Assembly: GCA_002286855.1 (NCBI GenBank)
Contig: NRSV01000012.1
Location: forward strand, 62,001-126,000
Reading direction: 5' to 3'
DNA: 64,000 nt
Source: Bipolaris cookei
Lineage: Eukaryota > Ascomycota > Dothideomycetes > Pleosporales > Pleosporaceae
Made by a program: the position numbers and the translations under genes. Below are positions 1 to 11,857 of the stretch, piece after piece. Under the pieces are notes generated by a model that worked only from the letters and a program-made list of their open reading frames with translations, had not been told where the DNA came from and made no database searches. Numbering within the stretch: position 1 is the first letter of the stretch; the number at the start of each line of letters is the position of its first letter.

Positions 1-770
1 GAAAGATCCTGGGACTCTGGCAGCTGGATGGTCAATGAGGGCGTTTTCGTCGTCTGCGAGGTATCGTCACGGGTCTCTGGTCCCGTTTGGTGCTGATGAT
101 AGCGTGCGAGCTCATGGTTATTGGAAAGTAAGAGCGCTCTAGTGGGGAAGGGGCAGCATGATAAACAATTTTTTCTCGCTCGCCGCACTTGCACTTCCGC
201 ACTTTCGGCCTTGGCGGCAACCACATTCCCAGAACCCCACACTGCGACTGAACTGTACTACGACGTACAAGACTGCGGAGAGACAGTATATACTGGCTGG
301 GGAAACATATGTTATAGCATATGTGCGAATCTTGCGATGCCTTTGCTATTTTTCTAGCGTTTTCCCTCTTTCGTTTGGCGGTAGTCTTTGGAAAATATTT
401 TCTTGAGTGCATAGACTGCCGCGTCTAGTCATCTGAGCCACAAGCGGGTTAACATGGCATTCCGCGGCGGAACAAGTACATGTAGCACGTGACATTTTGC
501 ATGAAGGGTCTTCGCAAAACAGCCACATCTTTATGTGCACAATGCCTTTGACTGGACTTAGAGGCATATTCGAGAGCACCTCAAGCTCAACGCTCAGAAA
601 ACGTAAAGCAGGCATATAGAATACATAGAGGCGCCGGTCTAGTGCATCGTGTTCGAATCAAACAACAAATCTTGGACGGTCGAGAAAAGTCCGCTCGGAT
701 GCGATGATAACATGGATAGAAGAGACTTTGCGAGAACAACAAGTTTTGTTAAATTATAGTAACGACTATA
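1..770. other. Left-edge intergenic stretch, no gene supported
   Basis: Several short overlapping reading frames occur on both strands, but none has a recognisable domain, a convincing start or splice pattern. The TMEM115-like gene ends at its right edge on the minus strand, so this holds that gene's 3' flank. Confidence 0.5.
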
Positions 771-1934
771 CTAAGTCGCTGATTTTTCCGAGGTATCGGG
801 CCTGTCGGGCTCGTAATTTGTCTCGCCCAGTGACTGTGATGGCCCAGACACTGAAACAGCAGCTGGCGCAGCAGCACTTGGCCCCCGGGATGCTGCAGCG
901 TTCAGCCTCTGGTTCAATGCCTCGAGAGCCAATGCTCTCCTCCTCTCTGCCTCGGCACGTGTTGCCCCGCCACGGCCGCCGCGGCTGTTGGGGTTCATGA
1001 TGCTGGGGAGGCCACCTTCGGCACGGGCAGTGGCCTGTTCGTTGCCCACATCAATGTCCCGATCAGAAAAGGGTGTACAGATCTGGAGAGACACCAATGT
1101 GTTGTAGACGCCGTCTGCAAAAGCGCCAAGGGGTGTCTGTATTGGCTCTGGGAAGAAATGCGCAAAGCTAAAAGTGTCGGAGGCATCGCCACGAATGAAG
1201 GAACCATCACCAGTGGCAGTGGAAGAAAGCGATGGACTGATGCGATAGAAGCGGAGGTAGATCCAGGCTGTCATGAAGCCAAAATATGCGAGGTACATGG
1301 CCGTCTCTGTGCCAATTATTATGCCAGAGAGGGTGTTTGTGAGCAGAAAGATGGCGGGGAAATGCTTGACGCGCATGCGGATAAGGCCTTTGGCAATGGC
1401 TACCGTGTGTTCGGGAACGAGCTGCTTGAAGGAGACGAGGAAGCCGGCCTGGATGGCAATGCCACCGGAGATTGTGGTTTTCCTAGGGCCTGGTCAGTAC
1501 AAGGTCTGTAGAGAAGACGAGATGGAAACATACATGAGAAAGTCCTTGCGCATAAGGAGATAGCCAAGGACATAGAGCAGGTAGGTCAGGAGGTTCGGTA
1601 TGACGGCGACAAACAGCATGAACTTTGTGAACTCATGCGACCCCCATGCCCTCTCGAGGTAGCGACCGCCGTACAAGACAGTTAGGCCGGTGGTGATGAG
1701 GCCGAGGAGGTTCTGCTCGACGACGGTTGCGAGGGCAAATACCCAGGGATACCATGGCACGGAGAGACGGGGCACAATAGTCAGCCATGGCACTCCGTTA
1801 CCCACGCCGATGATGGGCTTCTCGACCTTTTCGACCCAATTGGCGTTAGGGCGCAGGCCAAAGTTGAGCAGGGTGAGCAGGACGAGAGCAGCGAGGATGC
1901 CACGGGTAAGGGGCGGGAGGTTGATGCGGGCCAT
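771..1934 (-). CDS. TMEM115-like (DUF1751) rhomboid-fold membrane protein
   Basis: Two exons, 1534..1934 and 771..1482, joined across a 51-nt intron (1483..1533) with GTATGT donor, TACTGAC branch point and CTAG acceptor. The join turns FLM into FLMKTTISGG and gives about 370 aa. Several hydrophobic helices fill the N-terminal two thirds: a first near residues 10-27, then segments ending in LTVLYGG and LLTYLLYVLGYLLM. A polar C-terminal tail rich in Arg and Ala follows. The TISGGIA and QLVPEHTV motifs fit the TMEM115/DUF1751 family. Its members sit in Golgi membranes, have a rhomboid-like fold without a catalytic serine, and are thought to act in retrograde Golgi traffic. Its start lies 336 bp from the divergent TBL1-like gene. 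Family assignment is good; the cellular role is inferred from the family. Confidence 0.85.
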
Positions 1935-2270
1935 GGCGGCGGCGCGTTGTTGAGGGGGAGCAGCGTGGGCGTGGTGGTGGTGATGGTGAGAGTGTGTCGG
2001 TGGTGGTCACAGTCAAGCTGGGCGGTGCTGCAGTGCCGAGCAGGGATGCGCGGTTGTGTGGGGGGACTGGATGGGGACTAGCCAGGCTCCGGCCGAACAT
2101 GTGCGTTGCCCTACAAGACTAGCAGTCCATAGGCGACATGGCAGGCATTGTCAATCATCGAAGCTCCTCACATTCCAAACCGCCTGCCACCACCACCAAC
2201 ACCAAAGCCTCCCTCCCCCCTCCCTCCCCGCCCCCCAGCCAAGGCGCATGCAGCGCTCGCATAATGCGCC
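1935..2270. promoter_or_regulatory. Shared divergent promoter region
   Basis: A 336-bp gap separates the start codons of two divergently transcribed genes and must contain both promoters. It is C-rich on the plus strand close to the TBL1-like start. I see no specific transcription-factor site I would defend. Confidence 0.4.
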
Positions 2271-4210
2271 ATGGCGGAGACTCTCAGCAGCAACGCGATC
2301 AACTATCTCGGTACCTATTCCCCGCCCAAACCCTCCCCAGTGGCTTGTCTCTCTGACGCGTGATCTAGTATGGCGATATCTTCAAGAAGCCGGATTTGGT
2401 AATGCCGCCCTCCACCTGTCGCGATGCTGGCTCAGAGACCCGGACACGCTTCCGTTTGCTGCCAACATCGAGCCCCACGCCCTCGTCCGCCTCGTCCAGG
2501 ATGGCTTGTGCTTCGACCAGCTGCGCGCAGAGGCCTGCAACGTACGTCGCCTCTGCTCTGCTCCACTCCCTTAGATGCGCCTGGACTAACTGTACCAGAC
2601 GGAACCGCGATACAGGTTCGGCCCCGACCATGGCCGCCCCTACACGCGCAACGGCAGCCTGCTGACCCTCGACAAGGGCATTCCCGCCCACGAACTCGCG
2701 ACCGAGGCCAACGGCGCCGTCCAGGAGCCCCCACCCAAGAAGACGCTCAAGCGCAAAAAGGCAAAGCCTGCCAATGGCGTCGACACGCGCCCAGATCCCC
2801 AGCCCAATGGCGATGCCATGGACATTGAGCACAACGGCGCGCCCCATCACGTCCCAAACAGCCTGAGGGCAGACTCCGAGCCCGTCGTGTCCGAGGCCGA
2901 GTCGCTTACTGTCGCAGAGATACCGTTGTCCACACTCAGCATCGGCCAGGACGCCGAGATCCAAACAGACGCCATTGCCGTCGCAGATCTGACCCCCGGC
3001 ACCGTCTTTGTCCCCCGCCACCCCAACCCTGACAAACTCGTCCAGCACACGCTATGGGGCCCAATCGACTCGCCCGTCTTGCTTGCTGCCGGAAAGTCGC
3101 TCCTCCAGGTCCACGTTGTTAGCAAGCCTGCCAGTAACGAGCAGTCCCCAGCTATTCACACCCTTGACATGTCCCTGCCAGTCCAGAATTTTGACGTGAC
3201 TGCACTGTGCTGGCATTCGGAGCACGAACTGACCGTTTCCGCGCGCGAGCAGTGTGTCAACGAGGTGGGCGAGAAGATGATGATGGATAAGCTCATCAAG
3301 CTGACCGAAGGCGGCACTACCTCCAACGTCATCTCCTCAACGGCCGGTCTCATCAACACGCTTCGCTGGAACCCCAAGTGTAAGCTTCTATTATCCATTT
3401 CCACTGACGGGGAAAAGGGATCCATCAAAGTGTGGAAGAATGACAGCGATTCCATCCCAGCGTGGACCGAGTTCACCGACACGGCCATTCTGGATGCTCA
3501 ATGGATCAGCGACTCTGCCTTTGTCGTTTGCGGCATCAAGCTGTTCAAGATATATGAAGTCACCAACGCTTTGACGACCCAGCGAACATTGGACACTCAC
3601 ATACAATGGGAAACCGTCAAGCACGACCCAGCGTCTGGTATCATAGCCGTGCTTGGAATCGAAGACCAGAAGAACTACCTGGGTATCCTTCACCCCAATG
3701 ACTCGATCCAGCTGCAAACCCACGAATATCCAGACGAATATGCTACCGACCTTGCATTCCGCCCGACTCCCGCCACCAAGCAACTGACCAATGGTTCTGA
3801 TCTGCCCTCAGTATTGCTTGCAACAAGCTCCATGTCCGGCGCAGCACGGATATGGGATGCAAACGAGCCATTCAAATGCGTCAAATCTCTTCCCACCACG
3901 GATGGTACCCAGGCTTTCAAGATTGCCTTCTCGCCGGATGGGGTGCTGTTGGCTGCAGCAGGCCCCGATGCAGTTACTGTATGGGATGCAGAGAAACGGG
4001 ACGTCCCAGTAGCAACATGGCGGGCTAGTGAGTGGCCAAGCGACAAATGGAGCCCTGGAATAGATGGCGAGTTCAGTCTCGGTTGGGACCCAGACAGTTC
4101 CCGGCTATCAATCGCTCTTGGAAACCAGGTACGTTAGGCCTCCCGAACTTGATTGCGCTTATGCACTAATGCCATGTCTACAGATTGCAATCGTCACAGT
4201 ACCTAGGTAG
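2271..4210 (+). CDS. SIF2: TBL1/SIF2-type LisH-WD40 corepressor subunit
   Basis: Four exons: 2271..2310, 2369..2541, 2599..4128 and 4184..4210. Introns of 58, 57 and 55 nt all have GT-AG ends and keep frame, giving 589 aa. The N-terminus (about residues 5-40: NAINYLVWRYLQEAGF) is a LisH dimerisation motif split by the first intron. A charged Lys/Pro-rich linker follows, then WD40 repeats from about residue 220 to the end, with matches such as LRWNPKCKLLLSIS, IKVWKND, ARIWDANE and VTVWDAE. This order matches yeast Sif2 and animal TBL1/TBLR1, subunits of the Set3/Hos2 (SMRT/N-CoR-like) histone deacetylase complexes. The last exon encodes only eight residues. The family call is firm; membership of a Set3-type complex here is inference. 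Confidence 0.88.
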
Positions 4211-4844
4211 TCTCACCTACCGTTGCACTAACAACACCAACTGCATTTCCCCACGGTGCACAAACTTTAGTCTGCGGGGAAAGTATTTCAGCATTGTCGC
4301 AGAGTATCGGCGCCATTGCGCGTAGAAGAATCCGAACCATTTACCGGGCTTGTTGCGGAGACATCACTCCGTGGTCGTGAAATCACAAGAAGCCCATAGC
4401 GGGGCTGATGTGGAGTTGTGGAGTCAAGTCAAGGAATAGAGGGGGTGGCGCCTCTGCCGGCTGCCGAGTCCTTCGTATTGTGATAGGCTGAACGTGGCAG
4501 CCTAGTCAATCTACCGCATCTGGTATCGGATACTAGCCTGGATCCACTCTTGACGTCTTCGCATAACATCGGGGATCCGTTGCTTCGGCACTTGTATGAG
4601 GCAGTCAGCCGCGGCGTCACAAGCATGAGAACTGCAGTCCGCCACCCAAAAAGCGCTACCGTTTCCGTCTTTCTTTTATCCATCCTTCATGCGATCCATG
4701 TCTTCGATGTACCTTCTAATTGTATACTATACCATCTCATAGCACCCATCTTGAAAAATAGAGTTTTGGACATGGGTCGCATGACCATCTCTGACGGCAC
4801 CTTACCTTCCACCTATATTTGACTCTCTCGAGGTTATCCATACA
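4211..4844. other. Intergenic, upstream of the flavin monooxygenase
   Basis: About 630 bp with no recognisable gene. The last ~40 bp before the monooxygenase ATG contain an AT-rich TATATTTG-like stretch near 4814 that could be a TATA element. Small reading frames here lack family features. Confidence 0.45.
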
Positions 4845-6912
4845 ATGTCAGCGATACCAAATCTACCTATAGATGAGCTACCGAAGATGCAACTCAATGG
4901 TCAAGTAAATGGCGTCACTGCACAAACACCTTTTAAGCTCTACGATGCGCCCGTAGAGAACTTGCGTCGATTAAAGGTCATCGTCATTGGTGCAGGTTAC
5001 TCAGGCATCTATTGCGGAATTCGCATACCTGAGAGATTGAGAAACGTTGAATTGGTGATTTACGAAAAGAATGCTGGGGTTGGGGGAACTTGGTATGAAA
5101 ACAGGTAAAAAGAAGCCCCCTTCCCTTCTACTCCAGCGTCTTACTTGCTCTTATTGAACGATGAGATTGGGTCCGAATTAATGTCCAAAACGAGTGTTTG
5201 ATCACTAATGCGGACGCAGATACCTGGGCTGCGCGTGCGATATACCTTGTGAGTCTTGCTACCTCTGACATCAACATCGTTGGCGTGGTGCTGATCTTCT
5301 CGCTAGCACACTCATACCAATATTCTTTCCAGCCAAACCCCAATTGGTCCTCCTTGTACGCGCCAGCAGCAGAGATCCAATCCTATCTCCAAGATGTTGC
5401 GCAAAAATATTCTGCAGATCGCTTCATCAAGTTGCAACATCAGGTTGAGGGTTGTCACTGGGATGACAAGACGGCCAAATGGAACGTCACAATAAGGAAT
5501 CTGGCGACAAAAGAGACCATTCATGATCAGGCAGATGTGGTGATTTCTGCAAGGGGCAACTTGAATACTCCATCCTGGCCGGATATTGATGGTCTAAAGA
5601 CTTTCAAAGGCGAAGTCATGCACTCCGCGGCGTGGAAAGAAGAGTGAGATATACCTTGGACTGCATATTGACTCTCGGTCGACTGATATAGCGAAACAGT
5701 TATGAATTTGAAAACAAGCGGGTTGGAGTAATCGGCTCAGGCTCATCTTCCATCCAGATTGTACCCAGTCTTCAGCGTCTGCCAGGCACACACGTCAGCA
5801 CATTTGTGCGCAGTAAGACATGGATCTCCCCACCTTTCAGCTACCAACTCTGGGATAAGTACGGCTTTCAAGGGACAGTTATTCCCAAGGAGCTTCGTGA
5901 TCACTTTGCCAATGATCCAGAATACTATCACGATTTCAGACTTGCAGTCGAAGAAGATGGAAACAGGATCCATGCTTTTACCCAGAAAGGAACGGCTCTT
6001 CAATCGGGCGCCAAGGAAATGTTTCATCAAAACATGAAAGAGAGGCTGAAGAGCCACCCTGAAATCTTTGAGGCGCTTTTGCCTTCGTTCGCGCCTGGTT
6101 GCCGCCGCCTGACGCCTGGCCCGGGATATCTCGAAGCCTTAACGCAGCCAAACGTTGCTTTTGTCACCTCCCCTATAACTCGCATTTCAGAATCGGCCAT
6201 CCATACTGCTGATGGCAAGGCGCATGAGATTGATACTCTTGTATGCGCCACTGGCTTCGTATCTTCTGCGCCACCCCCATTCCCACTCACCGGTAGTGGT
6301 GGGCTTACCCTGACAGAAAAGTGGAAAGATCGCGCTGTAACATATCTCTCGCATTCAGTCGCTGGATTTCCCAACCTCTTCAGCATGCTTGGCCCTAATT
6401 CGGCCGTTGGGACCGGTAGCTTAACGATGCTGATAGAGACCATGGGCGATTATATCATCAAAGCCATTCGTAAGATTCAGAAAGACAACATCGCATCCAT
6501 GGTTGTCAAAGAGGCACGAGAAAAAGACTTTATCGAGTACGTCGACGCGTACTTTGAGAATACAGTGTTTGTCGACGAGTGCAGAAGTTGGTACAAGAAC
6601 AAGGGCACCGGCGAGATTGTGGGTCTCTGGCCAGGAAGCACGCTACATTGTATCGAGGCGTTGCTGAGTCCGCGATGGGAAGACTTTGACTATGTCTATC
6701 TAGCCGAGCTTGAGGACCATGACACTGATACCAAATTGAAAAGCCTAGGCAGAAATTCGAACAGATTGGCCTGGCTAGGCAATGGCATGAGTATCAGGGA
6801 ACAAAAAGGGCGGGATCTGGTCTGGTACTTGTATCCGGAATTCGTGAACAAGCCTGCTGCGCCGTACCCGGAGAAGAACAAGATCTATGACATACGTCCA
6901 TTTTTATATTAG
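4845..6912 (+). CDS. Baeyer-Villiger-type FAD/NADPH monooxygenase
   Basis: Four exons (4845..5104, 5220..5248, 5307..5643, 5700..6912) give 612 aa; exon 2 is only 29 nt. The FAD-binding Rossmann motif GAGYSG is at residues 49-54, followed by GGTWYENRY (80-88) and CDIPSHSY. The Baeyer-Villiger fingerprint FxGxxxHxxxW is present as FKGEVMHSAAW (196-206), and the NADPH Rossmann motif GSGSSS is at 221-226. These motifs identify the class B flavoprotein monooxygenases, which insert one oxygen atom next to a ketone to make an ester or lactone, or oxidise heteroatoms. The natural substrate cannot be told from sequence. No polyketide synthase, terpene cyclase, transporter or regulator lies beside it, so it does not look like part of a secondary-metabolite cluster within this window. 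Confidence 0.9.
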
Positions 6913-7349
6913 GCGAAGTGGATGTTTTTATAGTTGCTGTAGTCTGTATCAAATCCCTAAATCATAGGAGAGATGAATGTGTGTGGTCTGTAATGTAGCA
7001 TAGTGGAGCCGAGCTACTCCAGACTCCAGCCGTTCATGTGAAAGGATCCCGTTCCCCAGCTTCCATTTTTGTGGGGTAGCCGAGGCACCGGTTCACATGC
7101 CGCAAGCTGCATGTGCGACACCGACAACAACATCCTCTCCCGAGCACATCAACCTTGTGACCTTTGCTTTTCCCAACAAATCCCCGAGACGCAGGATCTT
7201 CCAGTCATCTGCGCAAAGGCGCACTTTGTTCCCAACGTGCCATCCATACAGCAGGCCGCCGTCGTAACCTCCCCGCCTCAAGCGCGTCACTACAGCGTGT
7301 GCTCGGGTGACTAACCTTAAACACCACCAATGCCTCCCTCACGATAGCT
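6913..7349. other. Intergenic between monooxygenase and ABC transporter
   Basis: 437 bp holding the 3' flank of the monooxygenase and the promoter of the ABC transporter. No gene is recognised. Confidence 0.45.
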
Positions 7350-9693
7350 ATGGCCGTCTTCTCAAAACCCATATCTTTGCATCGCCTCAATAGCGCCTCG
7401 GCCAAGGCCATCGTGTCCGACCTCACGCGGCTCTATCTGCAACACCGAACACGTATATCGCGCGCTGTCTACCTTACCTTGTTCGTAGCTCTCATAAACC
7501 GCATTCGGAATGCTATTGCTGAGCAGAAAGCTGCGGCTCTGCGCAGGGCCTCAAAGGGCGCAAGCAAGACGTCGGCAGGTGAGGGTGAAGACTCGGGGAG
7601 GAAAAAAGTCGAGCTGAATCGCGAATTTTTCAAAAACCTGCTTCGGCTGTTACGGATATGTATACCTGGATGGAAGAGCAAGGAATTCAGGCTCATTATC
7701 GGGCATAGTATCTTCTTGGTGCTACGGACGATGATCAGCTTGTATGTTGCTGAGTTAGATGGACGGTTGGTTAGTGCGCTTGTGAGAGGAAAGGGGAGAG
7801 AGTTCTTGATAGGGTTGGTGTGGTGGATGGCGGTTGCTGTGCCGGCGACATTTACGAACAGTATGGTATGTGAAATCCATGTTCTTAGCCAGTATCAGGA
7901 ACCCATGATATACAACAAGTGCTAACAAGAGAAACAGCTGTCATATCACCAGTGCAAACTCTCTCTGCAATACCGGACTCGGCTCACAAACTACATCCAT
8001 TCCAAGTACCTCTCGCAAATGACGTTCTATACGCTGAGCGCCCTCGACGACCGCATCGCAAACGCCGACCAGCTGATCACCGTCGATGTAGCCAAGTTCT
8101 CCAATTCCCTCGCCGAACTGTACTCAAATCTTGCGAAACCTGTTCTTGACATTATCATCTACAACTACTCGCTTTCACGAAGCGTCGGCGGCGAAGGTCT
8201 GTTTTTCATGTCACTTTTAGTGCAGATTTCGGCAAACGTCATGAGGGCACTAACTCCGCCGTTTGGCAAATACGTAGCGGATGAAGCGAGGCTAGAGGGC
8301 GAATTTAGATTCCAGCATTCGAGATTAATTGATTGGAGTGAGGAGGTGGCGCTCTACGGAGGACATGAGGCAGAAAAGGATACGCTTGACAAGGGCTATT
8401 TTACGCTGATAAAGCATGTAAACCGGATACTAAGACGGCGGTTCTACCATGGCATCATGGAGGACTTTGTCATCAAGTACTTCTGGGGCGCTCTGGGCTT
8501 GATGCTATGCAGTGTGCCGGTATTTTTCAAGGTACCTGGAGCTGGTGGAATGAGTATGGGCGATCGCACAGAGAGTATGTATACCATTACCACACGTGTA
8601 TTGTGGACGATTTTGGAGAGTTGGCTTGCTGACGAGTGCCATGGCAGATTTCGTAACAAATCGCCGCATGCTTCTCATGTCCAGCGATGCATTCGGTCGT
8701 GTCATGTTCTCATACAAGGAGATCACCGAACTTGCAGGTTATACCTCGCGCGTCTCTACTTTCCTGGACGTCATCGACGACATCCAGGCCGGTCATTTCG
8801 AAAAGAAACTCGTTTCCTCTGCCGACACCGAAGAAAACGCTGCCGTCCTGCGAGGCCGTGGTACCGTAACTGAAGGCGAAGATATTGAATTCGTCGATGT
8901 CCCCATCGTTTCTCCCAATGGCGATGTTCTCGTACGTGCACTGTCCTTTCACGTAAGGCCCGGCGACCATCTCCTCATTGTCGGACCTAATGGCTGCGGC
9001 AAGAGCAGTCTTTTCCGCATCCTCGGCGGCCTATGGCCCGTCTACGGTGGCAAGGTGCGCAAACCGCCATTCGAAGATATCTTCTACATCCCGCAGCGAC
9101 CATATCTCTCTCGCGGTACACTCCGCCAGCAAATCATCTACCCAGACTCCCTACATGACATGCATTCCAAGTCCATCACCGACAACCATCTCCTCGCCGT
9201 ACTCGCCACGCTCAACCTCGAGTCGCTGGTCGACCGTCCCGGCGGCTTCGACGCCGAAGCCCAGTGGGAAGACGTGCTTTCCGGCGGCTTGCAGCAGCGC
9301 GTGGCCATGGCCAGACTCTTCTACCACAAGCCACGGTACGCGATTCTAGACGAGTGCACGAGCAGCGTGACGCTCGAGGTGGAGAGAATTATGTATGAAG
9401 AAGCCAAGAAGTTAGGAATTACCCTCATGACTGTGTCGCATAGGCGCAGTTTGTGGAAGTACCATTGTCGGATTTTGCAGTTCGATGGCCAAGGAGGGTT
9501 TTACTTTGGAGGGCTGGATGCTGAGAGGAGGGCTGTGCTTGAGGAGTAAGTTTCCTCATTTTGTTTCAGATGCTTGTTCCTTTTAGTTTGAGATGAGTAC
9601 TAACGTGTGTGTAGTGAGAAGGAAGATATCGATTTGCAGCTCAGGGCTGTTCCGGATATCGAGCAGAGGATTCGGGAGCTGGAGGCTTCGTGA
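7350..9693 (+). CDS. Peroxisomal ABC half-transporter, subfamily D (PXA2/ALDP-like)
   Basis: Four exons (7350..7865, 7938..8574, 8648..9545, 9615..9693), 709 aa. The N-terminal half carries the membrane domain, with the NADQLITVDV loop typical of ABCD proteins and an EAA-like region. The nucleotide-binding domain shows Walker A GPNGCGKS (497-504), the ABC signature LSGGLQQR (595-602) and Walker B YAILDE (615-620), followed by CTSSV and a switch histidine in TVSHR. ABCD half-transporters dimerise in the peroxisomal membrane and import very-long-chain acyl-CoAs for beta-oxidation; yeast has the Pxa1/Pxa2 pair. A single transmembrane domain plus a single NBD fits a half-transporter. The C-terminal exon encodes a short acidic, probably coiled tail. 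Assignment to Pxa2 rather than Pxa1 rests mainly on length and is tentative. Confidence 0.9.
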
Positions 9694-10465
9694 ATAGGGA
9701 GTAAGGACTTGCAGTTTAGTGGTAGGAGTGAGGGAGCTTGCTGTACGATGATTTAGTAGTACCTTAGTTGTTATGCATGTACATGAATAGAACAGGCTTT
9801 GTTGTAGTTTGTCTGTTCCTATTCACGTTGCTGAACAGGTTATCAGCCGCTTCTGTATCTCCAGAAGCTATGCTAATAAAGACAGACTCAAGGAGATGTT
9901 GCAAAGTCGATATTTTGATATCCGCTTGGACATCCAAAGTGAATATGCTCTAAGCAATGCATATATCAAGATTGTCGGACCACTAGCGCCGGGTGCAACT
10001 GCTGCAGCCAAGAGCTCTCACCCGAGCCATGACCACCCGCGGCGCGAACCGCCCAAGTGGACGAAATGCGAGGTAAGACAGCCAGAAGAGCACTAGTGGA
10101 ATGGCCTTCGCCTTGCCATTCCTCTCGTGAATTCTTTCATGTGGTGATGACTGCATCAATAAATTTCTGGATCTGGACACGTGCAGCGTCGGCAAGATAT
10201 CAAATATGCACTGATACGCTCTGCGTGTATATCTTTTCAACTCCTCGTCTTGACCACATGTGTCAAAGGCTCCGGACTCCAACGCCTCTGTAATCACCAA
10301 TTTTCTAGCGGATCGAAATGACTTTGAGAAAGCTTCTTAAGCTGTCACCATACTAATTCCCCCAAGTTCGCTTAACCACGCAAAAGAAGGCATAAGCAAC
10401 ACCAAAACCCGTCCACAGATCTTTTATCACTCCCTTCCATTATTGTCTAAAAATTTCATCTTACC
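9694..10465. other. Convergent 3' intergenic region
   Basis: 772 bp between two convergent genes. Reading frames of 60-105 codons exist on both strands but show no domain or splice continuity. I see no RNA gene or repeat. Confidence 0.45.
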
Positions 10466-11463
10466 CTACAACTCCCCAACCCAATCAATTTTCCTCTCAT
10501 CCTGCCAAAAACCCCCTGCTTTACCCTGAATATCCCCCAACGCAAGCAACACCGGCGTCTGCGCCCCTGCATCTGGCGTCTTGGTGCCATTCCCCTTTGT
10601 CATATCCGTATTCACATAGCCCGGACAGCAAGAATTTACCAATACACCCTCTCTCCCACTCTCTTTCGCCTGCTTTGCTAGTATATTCGTAGCGCCAATC
10701 AATCCTGCTTTGCTGACTGCGTATCCCGCGGTTGGGAACCCCAATTCTTTTTCTTTCCCGGCTTCGACGGCGGCAACGAACTCTTGCATGATGGCGGTGA
10801 TGTCGGCTTCGGATTTGGCGCTCAGGAAGCGATTCCGGACGGGTTCTGAGTACTTGTTTAGCTTGCCGGACATGGAGGCGATGTTGATGAGGCGGCCGGT
10901 GGGTTTGAGGAGGGGCAGGAAGGTGTGGCTTGCTTCGAGGGTTTTGTAGTAGTTGCAGTTTAGTGTTTTTTTCACGAGGTCTGCGTCTAGAGATCGGGAG
11001 TTAGCGACTGTCATTTTCAAAGGTCAAGGAGAGGCGTGGACTTACTGTAGCCGTCGAGTGCGATGCCGGCATTGTTGATGACAAAGTCGATGCCGTCGCT
11101 GTGGGCTTGCTTCAAGTGATCTGCCAGTGTCTTGATACTGTGGCCGCTCGTGATGTCCAATAAGTGGAATTTGATTTCTGAGAGCCCACCATCGGCTTTG
11201 AGCGCCTTTGCTTGCTTGAGTTGCGCATCTTGCTCGAGATCCTTGACGGCTGCTTCTCCTCTGCCTTGGTCACGGGCAGTCAGGTAGATCAAGAAGGGCC
11301 CATTATTAAGCGGCGACTTGGGATACTGGAGCGCAAGTTGGCGCACAATAGCCAAGCCAATGCCCTGGTAAGGTTAGTATATGTTGTCCAAGGATTCAAG
11401 ATAGAAAAAGAAATCAGGTACCTTGTTTGCACCGGTGACGACTCCGACCCTGTTGTAAGACAT
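10466..11463 (-). CDS. Carbonyl-reductase-like short-chain dehydrogenase (CBR1 type)
   Basis: Three exons (11422..11463, 11046..11364, 10466..10986) give 293 aa. The first exon encodes only MSYNRVGVVTGANK, so the glycine motif TGANKGIG (residues 10-17) is completed across intron 1. NNAG is at 111-114, the catalytic serine lies in INIASMSG (about 158-160) and the Tyr-Lys pair is YAVSK (209-213). The long insertion before the YxxxK motif and the ending SCCPGYVNTDM match monomeric NADPH carbonyl reductases. These reduce small carbonyls, quinones and aldehydes in the cytosol. It converges with the ABC transporter. The substrate is unknown. Confidence 0.87.
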
Positions 11464-11857
11464 TTTTAGTGCTATGGTGCCGTCACTAGAGAATTGGATA
11501 ACGTGAGAAAAATGAATACCAAGCGTATGTCAGAAGATGTCTCCCCCCACTCCGAGCGCTATATTAATCATCGCTGGAACTACCAACGCTGTTCGGAGTT
11601 AACAAGATGGATACGTCACTAATCATAAGGTGGAGACTATGCCCCATTTGCCCCGCGCACCATCCTTTTCAGTGTTAACTTGACTGTCCCATAACCCAGA
11701 AGTTTAATATCTCCTGACAACCCTAATACTGATGCCATAAAACCCAACGTTGCATATGTACAAATCGATCAACGCGGACTGAATATCCGGACCGAACCCC
11801 TCTTCCGTTCTACCAGTCAGCAGAAAAAACACTGTAGTAAACAGACCTCAAAACCAT
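11464..11857. other. Intergenic upstream of the carbonyl reductase
   Basis: 394 bp that should hold the promoter of the carbonyl-reductase gene and the 3' flank of the secreted-protein gene. No coding or structural feature is recognised. Confidence 0.45.

Noticed and set aside
2365..3048. 227-codon minus-strand frame inside the TBL1/SIF2 gene
   Set aside because: Antisense shadow; the plus strand carries LisH and WD40 motifs with consistent introns.
9768..10300. Short frames between the ABC transporter and carbonyl reductase
   Set aside because: All under 110 codons, on both strands, without motifs; consistent with 3' untranslated DNA.
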